Source: Ooceraea biroi (taxonomy: Eukaryota > Arthropoda > Insecta > Hymenoptera > Formicidae). From it: 64,000 nt of DNA. The translations under genes and the position numbers were made by a program. The DNA lies in NCBI RefSeq assembly GCF_003672135.1, contig NC_039507.1, forward strand, positions 10,416,290 through 10,480,289. The letters run 5' to 3'. Under the pieces are notes generated by a model that saw nothing but the letters and a program-made list of their open reading frames with translations, searched no databases and was not told where the DNA came from. Shown in pieces: positions 1 to 12,487 of this stretch (positions within the stretch are counted from its first letter, which is position 1; each line of letters starts with the position of its first letter).

Positions 1-3000
1 GGGATTGTGAGAGAGAAAAGGAAAGAGAAGGAACATCCTTTGCTCCAACGAAGGAAATTATTCTTTCGCGATTGCAGCAGATGCGATTGAATCTTCTCAC
101 GGTGCGGAAAGAATCAAGCGTGTCATATTTTCGATTGCTTTGTTTTTCGCACAGACGCGTTTTTCGCTTTGCGCGTTTCTTAAACTTGAACTGGATTTTA
201 AATTTTTCGATTCGTCTGAACGCCTTCTTCTTCCACAACGGAAGTTGTTGAGGATAAACGTCATTTTTATTTTCCTACGCTGCTCAACTTTTTTTCCTAT
301 CATTAATGGACAAAAAAGCAACGACGCGTGAGACCGACGAATTAATTGAATAAGAGCCGTGCAAGCTAAAAACCGACGAAGCGAAAGCGGTAGGATCAAA
401 AGCGGCAGAGTCCTATCTGTTTCAGACGAGCATGGGAACCGTTTTAAAGAACGTGTCCCCCTTTGCTTCTCTTTCTGTCGATCGCTTTCCCCGTCTTCGT
501 GGCGTTTTCATATTTTTGCTCTTCCTCTTTCGCCGCAGTAACGTACGAAAGACGAGTACGTATATTGAGGCTCCGGGGGAGAAAGGCCGGAGGGTGAAGA
601 ACCGCCCGGGGGTTGCCATCTACTCGGAATTCAGAAACGATCAATGCTTCAGGAGAACCCGCCGCCACCTCCATCTCCTCCACCTCCTTCTTCTTCTATT
701 TCTCCTCCTTCTCCTCCTTTTCTTCCATGCTCTCTTTTTGTCTCTTTCTATCTTGCCTTACTTCTCGTAGCTATCGAGAAAGAATGAAAAGGAAGAGAAG
801 AACCCCGGCGCTATCCTTTCTTATTCTTATTTCGCTGCCCCGTCACCCGCGCCCGCGCGCGCCACCCTTCGCCGTCATGTCGTCCCTTACGCGTAAAAGC
901 AGCTTCTGCACGGGGGAGGGAAGGTTGATTCGTCGTCGACGAAATGTCGTGCTGACAGCCGACTCCACGCGGTAAAGCGGAGGTCGAACGATTTGCCAAA
1001 CTTCCGGGTTTCTTCAGAAGGCGTACCGCCCTTTGCCGTCTCGGCACGAGAAGTCACCGAGTGGATTTTCCGGCGGAAATTTGTGAAACTTTAGAACGAT
1101 ACTTTAACGCACATAGCAATCACTAATTTAGAAACTTGTAAATGTATAAGATGTACGAAAGTTGAAAGAGAATTGATCGAGCAAACATGATTACTAATAC
1201 CAGATGGAATAAACTATTTCGTACATTTAGTACCACATTTTGAAATAAAAATCCATGTTAAATGTTTCTATAATTTTTATTTTATTGGCATAATTTATAC
1301 AAGAGGCGCTACCAAACATCTGTCCAAACAATTCAAACTTCTTTTTACAAAAAGATTAATTATCTAATAAAGTAAATTCTTTTTACAACAACGTCCGGAA
1401 GAGATAAAATTGTTTCCGACAAACGTAAAGAAAGTGCGAAACAGCGCAGTTTCGGGAATGTGACCGCTAAGTTACTCGCGCGATTACTCGTGACAACTAC
1501 GAGGTGCGCCTCCTCGTTTTACGGGACTGAGCAGGACAAATGTGCGGAAACGCGACGATTTGCCAAACTTTGGAAACTCTCGTCAGGAATTACGGCTAAG
1601 AGACTATCGTTAGTTCGAAAGTTGCAGAACGCCCTTTTAAGCGTTAACCCTCCCGAACGGTCGTGAAAACTTTGTTAAATACTATCTCGTAGACATCTCA
1701 CCGGTAATATCGCCGGCTCTGCAATCCTACGAAAGTTACCCGCAAATATGCGGCTAAAAAATTTATGAAGAATGCGCGAATTATCCAGCAAAGTTTAGCT
1801 ATGACGTAAAAAGCGCCGTAGAAATGTTTCACGGCGTTATGGAATTAATTCACGAAATAAATACGCGCGAAGAAACAGAAATGTGGCACGTATTGCTGTT
1901 CACACTGTTTGTAATTTATAATCCATATCAATCCGTAAAAATCTGGTACGAATTAGTTACGCAATACATAGACGAGCAGCCCGCAATGTCGACGACACGT
2001 CTGGGCACCGTCGGGCACGTTGAAGCTACTGCAACACACTTTGAAGAAATGAATGAGTTCATCGTGCATGAGTGAAGATCAATATCTACTTTACGTACTC
2101 TCGAATAATTACGTAATCCCGCTCTCAAACGCGATTGTTTCGCACCATCGAAAATGTAAAACCCTTCAAATTGCGAAGCGGAAACGGCGTCACGCATTTA
2201 CATACTTATCGCCGTGACGAGCAAGGTTATCGCGAGTCCAAGTCTGGCGCGAGAGAGACACGGCAGACGGTTAGCAAGTCACACTCGCTCGTCTGTCTCG
2301 AGAACGAGAAGTAACGAAAAAGGTAAGCACCTAATTTGCTACTTGAGTTACCACGGCGTGGAGGATAGACAAGACGTTCCATCGGCCGCGAGTAATTCTT
2401 GGCTCTTACACTCTCTTTCTCTTTCCCTCTTTCTCTCTGTACTCCACTCTGTCTCTTTGCGCCTAGCTCAACCGGGAAAGTGAGGAAAGGGCGGATTTGT
2501 CATCGCTCGCGAGGCGGAGGTCGGAAATACGATTTGTACGTGCGATCGATCAAAACAAACCTTCGTCTCTTGGCGTTGCGGTGGCGGAGGCGGCGGTCGC
2601 TCTATCCGGAGCGATTCGATGAGCTAACGCCAACTTAACGCTACACACCCCACTGAGCCGCACTCGGTCAGATAACTCGTGGATTTTCGAGCACCCTGCA
2701 GATTCTCCCGATCGTTTCCTCACTTGTAGATTCCGCCGTTGCGGTGTTTAATCCGCGGCTGCGAGAACCTTCGCGGGATTTTTCATGCCAAAAGCGAATT
2801 CCAATCGCGCGGCTCGGAACGTTACGCGAACTGTAACTTTTGCGGTTACGCGATTCGAGCAGTACAAATACGTACGGATTCGGAGGGAGGGATACTGTGA
2901 ATGCACTCCATGATTCTGGAAGAGTCGTGAGGTTAATTGGTAACAGAAGGTATAATCATTTCCAACAAATTGTTGAAGTTGCAAATTCCGTTGTAACACG

Positions 3001-4852
3001 AGCTTTTACGTGTTGCAATAGGAAAATTGAGTTGGCTACGAAATATTAATACCGGGAAATTGTTTTGGAGGGACATAAAAAAATAATTTAGAGTCAGAAT
3101 TGTTACAATTGATCGCGCGCTTCCTGCAGTAGCAAATTCATTCAATCACCACCAAAAACGATCACAATATAGACTACAAAGTAAATTCAATTATCGCGCA
3201 TCCCGTGTATATAAAAAATATAAAGAACAAGATAGGATTTAATTATTTCTCTAAAAATCCTGAATTTGTGGCTATACCGTATAAACAAAATAGGCAATCG
3301 AAAGATGAAACAAATGTAACTAATTTTCTTGACTTTCCCTTTTAAAACTTCAAGAACCATCAATATTTTTCAATATGTATCAAGGATGTATAATGCTATA
3401 TAGCATCCAAAAACGAATGCGATAAAATGTAACAAACGTTTAGATCAAAAAAAGAGAAAAAGCATGTACGTTTTTCAAGAAAGTCGCCGTGCATTTGGCT
3501 GCTGCTCTCTGGCCCTGCTTTTATTGAGTTATATAGCGACTACCAGAATGTCAAAAGACACAGAAATTATGATCAGCGTAGGTACGAAAGATCCCGCGGA
3601 AGGAACGAGCGACGGACCCGGTGGATGCGGCGAGGCGGACGAGGAGCGCTGGAAGGCGTAAGAGAATGGAAATCAATACGTGAAGTGAGCAGCCAGTTTC
3701 AGGCAGAAGTTGCCGGCTTTAGAAAGCCTTGAGACGTCGTCTGCCCATCCTCCTCGGACTCTTGTGTTAAGAGAGCTCATGCAGACGAGAGCGAAGCGAG
3801 CGCCGGTGACAGAAAGTTGGAGGGAGAGAGAATGAAGAGATGAAGAACGACGAGAGGAAGAGAGAGAGAGAAGCTGGAGAAAGAGAGGGTACCAGGGGAA
3901 GACGAGAGGTCTCCCATTCAGGACTAATGGGGTTAAACGCCTTAGCCATCAACCGAACGCCTCCCTCTTGATTCTTGGACGTTTCGACTCGTCCCGGGCT
4001 AGAATTCCTAAATTATCCATAATATTCCCGGACACGGTTCATGCCTCGTCTCGAAACTCCATCTCGCAAATCAACGAGATGAACGCGTGTGAAGTCTTTG
4101 CGCGCACGTGAGTTGTTTCGCTTCCGGAATTAATCTCCGTGTCGGAACGAAATCATAAAATCGTGATTCTCGTGATTAATCGCGAAATTTTACACGAACG
4201 TTTCCTGCGTGTAATGAGGGAAATGGAACGAAATATAATTGTGATTGGCAAGCAAGCGGATACGCGGAAAGAAAAAGATTCTGCTGGTTTCGGACTGAAT
4301 GAGGGGATGGGAGAGGAGCATGAAGCGACGGCATTAATGCAAAACGCCAATCGCGGAAAGAGAATTCGTCGCACGTATGGTGGTTATGCGCCATTGGCAT
4401 GTCGCAGCCACCGGCCAGAGGGTCGTTAAGTTTTATGCTTCTCCTGGGCGGGGCCTTGCCCTCGCAAAGGTTTTACCATAATCGTTCGCGTGATGGCCCA
4501 TCGTAATGGAATGCCGAATTGGAAAATGACGTATGATCAATGGCCGTAAGAAGGAATGCTTGGGAATCTGCCGATATACTTCGGGGATCATAAGAGATCC
4601 ATAGGATCTATACTTTCCTTATCACCATCACCTAATTTTTAAAACTACGATTTAATTGAATTTTTATTTTGTTTTATACTTGTCGAATGCAATTATAGAA
4701 ACATTTTCCATCCTATTTAATACGCGTATTTTTAACATACGTCGTCAGCTTTATTCGTACACTCGTAAAATAATTTCTCGCTTGCAGGTATCGGTCAATA
4801 TATTGAAATTTTGGATGACATTTGTATGATTATACAAGATTCATAGACTCAC
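1..4852. other. No gene recognised
   Basis: CpG-rich with pyrimidine tracts to about 1080 (CTCCTC run 660-735), AT-rich at 1081-1440 and 3040-3460, a further pyrimidine run at 2405-2450 and a purine-rich stretch at 3780-3900. No domain-bearing frame or paired splice sites were found. Confidence 0.6.
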
Positions 4853-4976
4853 CTTTGTGTGCCATGTCGTCAGCAGTGACGGAGGCTATCAGGCCGGTTG
4901 CGCCCGGCCATGGAGCGACCGCAGCGCCTAGCTGCTGCGAAGGCAGAATCTTCGGGCCTTTGAACACTTCCGTTCA
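4853..4976 (-). other. Candidate spliced first coding exon (5' UTR plus four codons)
   Basis: On the minus strand a 124-bp GC-rich stretch is bounded by a good acceptor (TATGGATTTCAG ending at 4977) and a consensus donor (ACAAAG|GTGAGT, GT at 4852-4851), inside AT-rich sequence. No frame is open through it when entered at the acceptor, so it is not an ordinary internal coding exon. It does end in ATG GCA CAC AAA G (4865-4853), with a fair start context, so it could be 5' UTR plus a start exon (M-A-H-K-) of a gene whose later exons lie further left, possibly outside the window. It could also be a non-coding RNA exon. I do not recognise a protein. Confidence 0.3.
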
Positions 4977-7900
4977 CTGAAATCCATAATTAATTGTAAT
5001 CATTAAGAAAGCTCGGTACCACACGAAGCATTGCAGCGCCTTTCGAAAGATCAAATTACTGATCGCTCGATGCGCGATATCGGCAACAAGATAATATGTA
5101 ATTTCACAATGTGATACAAAACACCGAGTAACGCGCGCAAAAGAAACGTCGATTAACAAAGCGATTAATGCTAAACCGCGTGATCTGCCGGAGACATACT
5201 TGGCAGTTTCGACGACCCGCCCGAACTGTCTCGCCGTGTACAAACGCGTGCGCTTAATTTGGCGTCGTATACTGAAAAACTGTGCGTATCTGCGGCACCT
5301 GTGTAAATCTGCGTCATTTGCATATCGCGAGCGCATGTGTCGGCGTCGCCTTGAACGGGGCAAATAAGCATGCGATCTCTTTCTTTCCCTCCCCGCTGTT
5401 ATCTTTAAACGTGGTTCCTATCCTACCACAATGTATCCGCATGTAGGTGGTACTACAATCTTGAGTTACACAATCGCAAAAAAAAAATAAAATGGAATAC
5501 GTAGGGTAGTCCAGAACCTACAAATGTGTTCTCTCCTTTACCAGAGTACAGGCTATAAAAATAATGACTGTTTCAAAGTGGCATTGAAGATGCTCGATTA
5601 CTGAATCATTTAATATAGAATCAAACTTTCGTGAATTAATCATCAAAGATTTGAAAAACAGAATCTTGAATAATTAATTAAAAATATTTATTAAAATATT
5701 TAGTTTTTTAGAAAATTTTCTAAAAACATTTATTTCAAGTTTAGAGAAATAATTGCTGGTAAAACTTGTAATGTGTAAATCAAGATATTAGTAAAAAAAA
5801 AGTAAAAATTATAACAGATAGTAAAACTAATTATTTCTTACTTAATGTATTAATTTCCTCTTAAATCTTAGAGTCTTTTATATTATCATTGACAACCGTT
5901 CCCTTATTGTTAGACCCTCTCTATATCACTGTACGAATTGATCTTTATGTAGTACAATTCCAAATGCAAACCACCCCTAAAATGAGGATTGCATAAAGTC
6001 GTTTCTTGAATGCCGCTACATTGACGACATGAAGTGTTTTAATTACCGAGGATCGCGCTCGTTGAAAATGTGAACTACTCGCGAACGTAACACCCTCCGT
6101 GTATCTTTCACTACCGCAGACAGAAAAAGAGAGGGTGAAACGAGCTACTAGCGCTAGAAGGGATGAGAATGGAGCTAAGCGCGATAATTAGTGTCGGGAA
6201 GGGTTAGTTGGCTGAGAGCGTACGAGTTGTATCGTTGTGCGGTTAAAAGACGTAAAACAGAAAACGATCCTTAAAGAAAAGAAGAATGTAAATAATAAAG
6301 ATCAAGTTTTGTCGTTAATAATATCATAAAATATGTAATGGAATAAAAAATAACGATCAAAAGGCAAATGTTTTGCAATATGTTGGCACTCTAAGTGACT
6401 TCTCCTTATAAAATCAGTATTTTTCATATTAACAATTATATATTCGAAAGTCAAGTAGCACGCATAGAATGTTGCAGTTTTTCAAATTTAAATGATATAT
6501 TCACTATATCCTACAAAAACATTTAAACACATTTAAACGCATGTAATGCGGCTCAATTTCCTCCGTAACATCTCGTCACAGCAATGGCAATATTCACAGG
6601 CGTGTTATTTCATTAATATGCGATTAACGTGCAACGTGCTTCTCTTGCGCGGAACGAAAGAAAGGGAAAACTCTCCGGCTAATGAAGACGTCTCCTTTGC
6701 AAAGGTGTTTACGCAAGGCTCACTGAGTCGAGTGAAATTTACGTTATAATTTATAAGATGATTCGCGTCCGCAAGTTGTCGCAACTCGGGGATTCAGTGT
6801 GAGGCAGTGCATCTGCAAGAGAGCCTCTTCTCGTTTTTTTCCCTTTTATTATCCACGATGCTCTTTGCGCCACGACGCAGAGGAAAGTTACTCGCGTGAG
6901 GAAGATGCGAGATCAGACAGAGCCGAGAAAGAGAAAAGAATCGAATGAGAGACGCGTGAAACACGCATATATTTGTGCGTACGAGATGAGCGAAAGAGAG
7001 AGGGAGAGAGAGAGGCAGGGTGTAGAGCAGCGCATCACATTCGCATATTGTGCAAGAGGATTACCTCGGATTATGCCCGACTGAGCGCAAACAGGATCAC
7101 GTCGCTTCTGTTTGCAAGACGCCAAGCTGTCGATTTAGCTCGAACTCAAACTCGAACTGCTGTCTTGCTCGCGCGAAATCGCCATTGGAACTGCGACTTC
7201 CCGTGCGGGGAAGCTTCCGCGTTCTCTTAATTATGCATTAATTAATCAAGAAAAAGTCGGAAACTGTTCGTGAAAAATATTCAAGAGCATTTTCCAAATT
7301 CGCTCCTTTAACGCAATTGTGAAATAAAACGCGTCACGATGGAGCAAATAATTAAATTAGATCAATGCCTTCTTATCGGACTAATGTTGAAATAATTTTG
7401 TGTGGACTTGCAACGGAATTCTTAGACCAACTTTGAAGCGCGAATTAAGGTGCAACATCGATGACGCAAGTGCTCTTCAGAAAAGCGAATTGATGAAGAA
7501 GACACATCACTCTAAGCGGGAAAAACGGCAGACTCTCGCTAGAATCGAGAAAGTTTCGACGTCGAACTTTTGCAAGCGCGATCAGGGAGATCGCTACGTG
7601 GGCCCGGGGATGCTTTCACGGACGAGATGCGGAAGAGTGTCTCACGTGGCTGTTGCCGCGGGACAAGTTTGAACCCTTCTTGAACGCTCCGCAAACGCAG
7701 CAACGCACCGAGACACACACACGTACACACAAGAGCGGGGCGCGAGGGCGGGGAAGTAGCATTATACACGCGGATGGTAATAGGTTCCATATCCACGAGC
7801 TGCCGGCGCATTATGCTTTACATTTCCGGCGAAACACTGTTAATGGCACCCACCGCCGTCGCTACCGCGACTACCGTCGAAATCCACCCCCGGAATACAC

Positions 7901-10640
7901 GCCCAACAGCCCCCGCAGGCATTAACCGCTCGCGCTACCGTATAAAGTGACTTCCGCCCGCGATTACATTCGTCGTGAGCACGTATACACGCGTTTGTGC
8001 ATTAATTATTAATTACACCGGCGAAGAATAAGGCCGCGCGTATTATCGGCGATAATGACTGTTTCGCGATAATCGAGGACGATTGAGAGATAAACCGCTT
8101 ATTAATGTAGCGCACGCGCAGCTTGTGCGTATGGGATTAATTAATTTGATTTGAAGTGTCTGTTTTTGTATTTTTAGTCTTCTTCTTTTCTTTATCTTTA
8201 TGGAAAATTCGCACGTACGTTGTCGCATCCTCTTATCATAAATCTTACGTAAGCGTTGGATCTTTTTAGAACGTACGCAAAAAAGTGTACAATCGAAACA
8301 TTACGTGAACAGATGCTTTACGTCATTATTATTTTGATAAACGCGCAGTTGCTTTCCCATACCAATAGAATAACATGATAGAGGCAGTTCTGACGTGCGT
8401 ATCGACAATTTCGTTCTCTTCGCCGTTTACTTTCCTTCATTTTCGCAATTTATGATAATAAATTCGACGCAGAGAGAAGAAGATTTATTTGATAAAAGAT
8501 TTAATTATTGTACGCGCTAGAAGCAACATTCTCAATGATGCTTCTCGTTAACGTTTTACTCTGATATCGATCAATCCGTAATGCTTCAATCTGTTCCAGA
8601 TGTAGACCGTCGAAAGACATTTCATTGATCAACGTTAATTCGCGCGCGTCGTTTATAGGATCTATTCCTGTTTAACGGCACGTTAATAATGAACAGTTAA
8701 CGAGGCGTTAAACGGTTATAGATCTTACGGAAGGCTTCCTTCGAAACATAATACAATTCAATCTAATGCAATTGCGTTCCGCGCTACAAGGAGGTTGGCG
8801 GCCAATTTTCCGCTCTTTTGTAACAACTTGTCGTTACTTATGAGCTCTGCGTTTCGGGTTTTCGAGTGATTTCTTCGGTGTTGCCCTTCGTTCTTTTTTA
8901 TGAAGCTTAGCGCCTTGATTTTTCGTATTGTCGGCTTCTTAACTCAATGTAATCCGCACACGTTCGTGCATGTCTCAGTTTCACAATTATATTCCTTATG
9001 TATCTTTTTCATTTTATACATCTCGTTTTTTAAAGCAAATTTAAATTATTCCGCATGTGCGTAAAGCATTTCAAATCTCACGCTACTTTCAAGATTATTA
9101 TAATCAATTTAAGACTTATGTGTTTGTAAATTAAAGTTACGGGGAAACCTCTAGGCATATTTTCGACAAAACGTTCAAAAAGTTCTCACGAGCATCGGTC
9201 AAAAGGAAAAGAGAGAAACAGTAGTTTAGATATTCTACACACGCAGGCCATCGTTCCTCACGAGTAGATAGGAGACACTGTAGCCGTCGTATATTTACCC
9301 CGATTAGAGAATCGCGTAGACGCGACCGCAAAGAAACTACCGGAGGAACCGGCGCACAATGCGCCGTCACGACGCTGGAAAGGAGCGTTCACAAAAGCGC
9401 GTCGGATGTCACCGCGGGGCGTCCACACTTGTGCGCTCGACATTCAGACATCGAGCTCATTCACTCGCGGACGCATTTTACGCAGCATGTATCGCGTACA
9501 AAGCTTATTGCCTAATTACGCCATAATGCCATTATAATTGTGAAAGGCGGACTAGACGACCCCGTGCATGCGATAGACCGAAGCAAGAAAGAGAGAGGGA
9601 CAGAGAAAGAGAGAGACATAAATATATGTGTATGCGGGGGAGGATTCGGCGCGCTGTTCGATCGCATTCGTCTCCGGTGTGACGTACGCAGGAGAGGGTG
9701 AGCACGCTTTAAGCTGTATTATGCGCTACGTGCAATCTGCACCCCCGCGCTCGGATACTAGGCCTGCGAACTGCGTTAATCAGCGAAATGAACCAATAGG
9801 ATGCTCGCGCTTTGCCCACTCTTGCGACGAGCGATTAACGTTCATGGTGTTCAATTAGTCGAACGTATTCATGTCTGAAGATGTGCCATGAATGTTGTTT
9901 AGGTAAAATACTTCATTCGATTAATTTAGCGTAAATATCGGGAAGCGCTGGCACGATGAACAATATCTTGAAACGAATTTTTCTGTAATGTTTATTGTTC
10001 TGGCGGAGAATATTTGTAATTAATATAATTATTTTCTACAATAGTATGTTTTTGGAAATTGTTACTGGAGAAAATTATAGAATATTAAAATTAAAATTAA
10101 AAAAATTTTATTGAGATTATTGCAAGTACTTTATTTTTATTTTCAAATAGCAATACGCCAATATTGTCATTAATTTTCACGCATAAACTTGAAAAAAGAA
10201 ACTTTACTAACAGTTTTACATAGACGACTTCCTGATGTTTGCTCAAAAATAATAAAACAATAATTAAATAAATATGAATTTAACATACAGAAATATAATT
10301 CCATATAACTAAATTTTAAATAAAAACTTTACTTTTTTAATTCAACAAACGATTAAGAAACTTTTGATTTGATCTCTATTTCTTCTTAGCAAAACATAGC
10401 AAAATTAAATCAACAATAAATGTAAAATAAAAAAAGTTTAGTTTTAAACTTCAAGTAACAACATACATTCCTCATCGCTCATCTTCATTTTGAATGATGC
10501 TGTTTAACAAAAGTGGATTGAGTGAAACGGAGAGAAATAGGAAGAGCAATAAATTAAAAAATTAACTTAGGTTAGGTTTTTCAATTCGGAGATCCGAAAT
10601 TCCGCATTCCTAACATCAGTCCTTCCTACTTCGCCCCCTT
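4977..10640. other. No gene recognised
   Basis: AT-rich (5560-5900 and 10000-10460 strongly so) with GC-richer stretches at 6780-7240 and 7540-7980. A TATAAAG at about 7940 follows a CpG-rich bit but leads to no recognisable gene. Confidence 0.6.
6993..7015. repeat. (GA)n purine tract
   Basis: GAAAGAGAGAGGGAGAGAGAG-type purine run, imperfect. Confidence 0.85.
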
Positions 10641-11850
10641 TACTCTTATCGTCGGCTATCAAAATGCTCCAAGATGAGGTACAGGATCACGTACCAAGAG
10701 CTGCCGACGGCCGACGGTGTCCCTCCTCCCTCCGACGTCCTCCTCGTCGATAGTACCACTGCGAATCCGTTTGGTTAGAGCTTGCTTTCGTCGCACCTCG
10801 CGTACATCGATAATCACAGTCCCCGGACGATCCGCGAGTTGCGCCCTGTCTTTACGATCACTCGCGCGGGGATCGGGCACTCCGATTCGACTCGCGGATC
10901 GATCTGTCGCTCCAATCGTGAGCTGCGGCCGGTGCTCGCTCGCTCGCGGAACAACCCCTCACTCTCAATGACTAATCGCGCGCTAGACCAGCCTGTCGCT
11001 AACGATCCCTCGATCGCCGATCAGTCCCAGGAACGCGGCCAACTGACTTTGCATCGACTATCGGCGCGGTGGCTCTCTCGGCGGAGGAGAGAGAGCGATT
11101 GACTATAAACCACCGCGCTTGCCGATCCGCGCGAGTGCAGCACACGTGCTGCTCTGCAGCGTGATTCTTCTCCTCTCTCGCTTTCGTGAGATCCGTCGGG
11201 ACGGATCGGGGTGGAGGAGGGTGGCCGCGACGCGAAGGCCTCTACGCGAGGCTGCCGGGATCCTACGGAGCGAGGGAGAGCGAGAGGAAGAGGGTGGTAC
11301 ACGTAAACGTGTGTGTGCGTGTATGTAGAAACACGTGCGGAGGGAGAAAGAGAGAGAGAGCGAGTGGGAAAAAGGGAGACAGGGAAAGAGATAGAGGAGA
11401 AGGTGCGAGATGCGTGTATCGGGCGAAAGAAGAGGAGCGGGACTAGCCGTGGAAATATTATTAGGTAAAGCACACGCACGGACTGGCACGCACCAACTCG
11501 CAGACTCTCGTTGGGTCGTGCCGCCGTAGTGGCCGCGGCCTCGTGTTGGTACGTCCGACTTGCGCTTGGACCAATGGGCGGAGGGCGCAGCTTCCCTCTC
11601 CACGCGCGCGACGCGGGAGGCGGTGGGGATCCCGGCTCCGCTTCGTGACATCATCGATTCTGAATGGTGGAGATGCTCAACCGTGCGGAAGGTACATCGG
11701 AGGGCGCGTGCTGCGCGCGCACCGTTCACCCTCGGCAACGTGCACTCTTCGCAGATCGCGCGCGCGGAAAAAGGATACGTGTACGCCGCCGGGACGCGCG
11801 ACGTCAGATCTAGATGGACCGCTACGCGACGATGTTCTTCACGATCTTAT
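10641..11850. promoter_or_regulatory. CpG-rich island without a recognised gene
   Basis: About 1.2 kb dense in CG dinucleotides between AT-rich flanks, with purine runs (11330-11400). A TATAAA occurs on the plus strand at 11103-11108. Open frames on both strands (for example minus 11103-11738) are composition artefacts rich in Arg, Ser and Pro. It could be a promoter or enhancer, but nothing pins that down. Confidence 0.3.
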
Positions 11851-12298
11851 TTTGTCCCGTTGTACCTTATTGAATTTTCTTGGGCTTTAATGTATTGTTT
11901 TCTATGTTACTTTCTGTTAATTGCAGTAATTAAATTGCAGGGAGTTGAAGTCTCGGGAACCACACGTAATTATCTTATAACTGAATTTTAAATAAAATGC
12001 AAAAGTTAAAAATAAATAACAATAAATTTAAATGATAATATCTAGTTATTACATTGTAATAATAAGGATTTAAGCTGGGCGTATAAAGTATCTTTGGCAG
12101 AAGCAATGATGGAGAAATGCATATATAATATAAAATAAAAATTTCACATTCACAATGTATTCCCAATTTGTAATTGTAGATATAACACATCAAGGTTATA
12201 TTATCTTTACACTTATTTAAACTAACCTTGGCGATTTCGATAAAAAAATGGCAATTAAATTGACATAAGATATTTTTTCTAAAATGGTAACAAGTTAC

Positions 12299-12487
12299 TT
12301 AATTCCATATTGACAGTGTATACAAACTTCTTTAGCATACTTCAAAAGTTCAGAAACTTGTTTCAACATGACATCTTTATATCGTTTTACCAAATATGGA
12401 ATTTTTATTATTTCATTGACTTTTGGGATATATTCTAATATTAAAAAATTTCTCACATTTTTACCGATTCGTGTGAAGATGAATCTT
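12299..12487 (-). other. Short Lys/Ile-rich open frame, possible terminal exon or gene remnant
   Basis: The minus strand has an open frame of about 62 residues from 12487 to a TAA at about 12299, preceded by an acceptor-like TTTCTTTAAG. The residues (for example YIPKVNEIIK and LVKRYKDVMLKQ) form plausible amphipathic helices and end with two Cys (CIHC). I do not recognise a family and see no matching upstream exon. AT-rich DNA often gives such frames by chance, so this is a weak call. Confidence 0.15.

Noticed and set aside
4865..4980. 38-codon complete plus frame over the candidate minus-strand exon
   Set aside because: No homology recognised, and the splice signals support the other strand.
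11103..11738. 211-codon minus frame in the CpG island
   Set aside because: Arg/Ser-rich composition artefact; frames are open on both strands, as expected where stop codons are rare.
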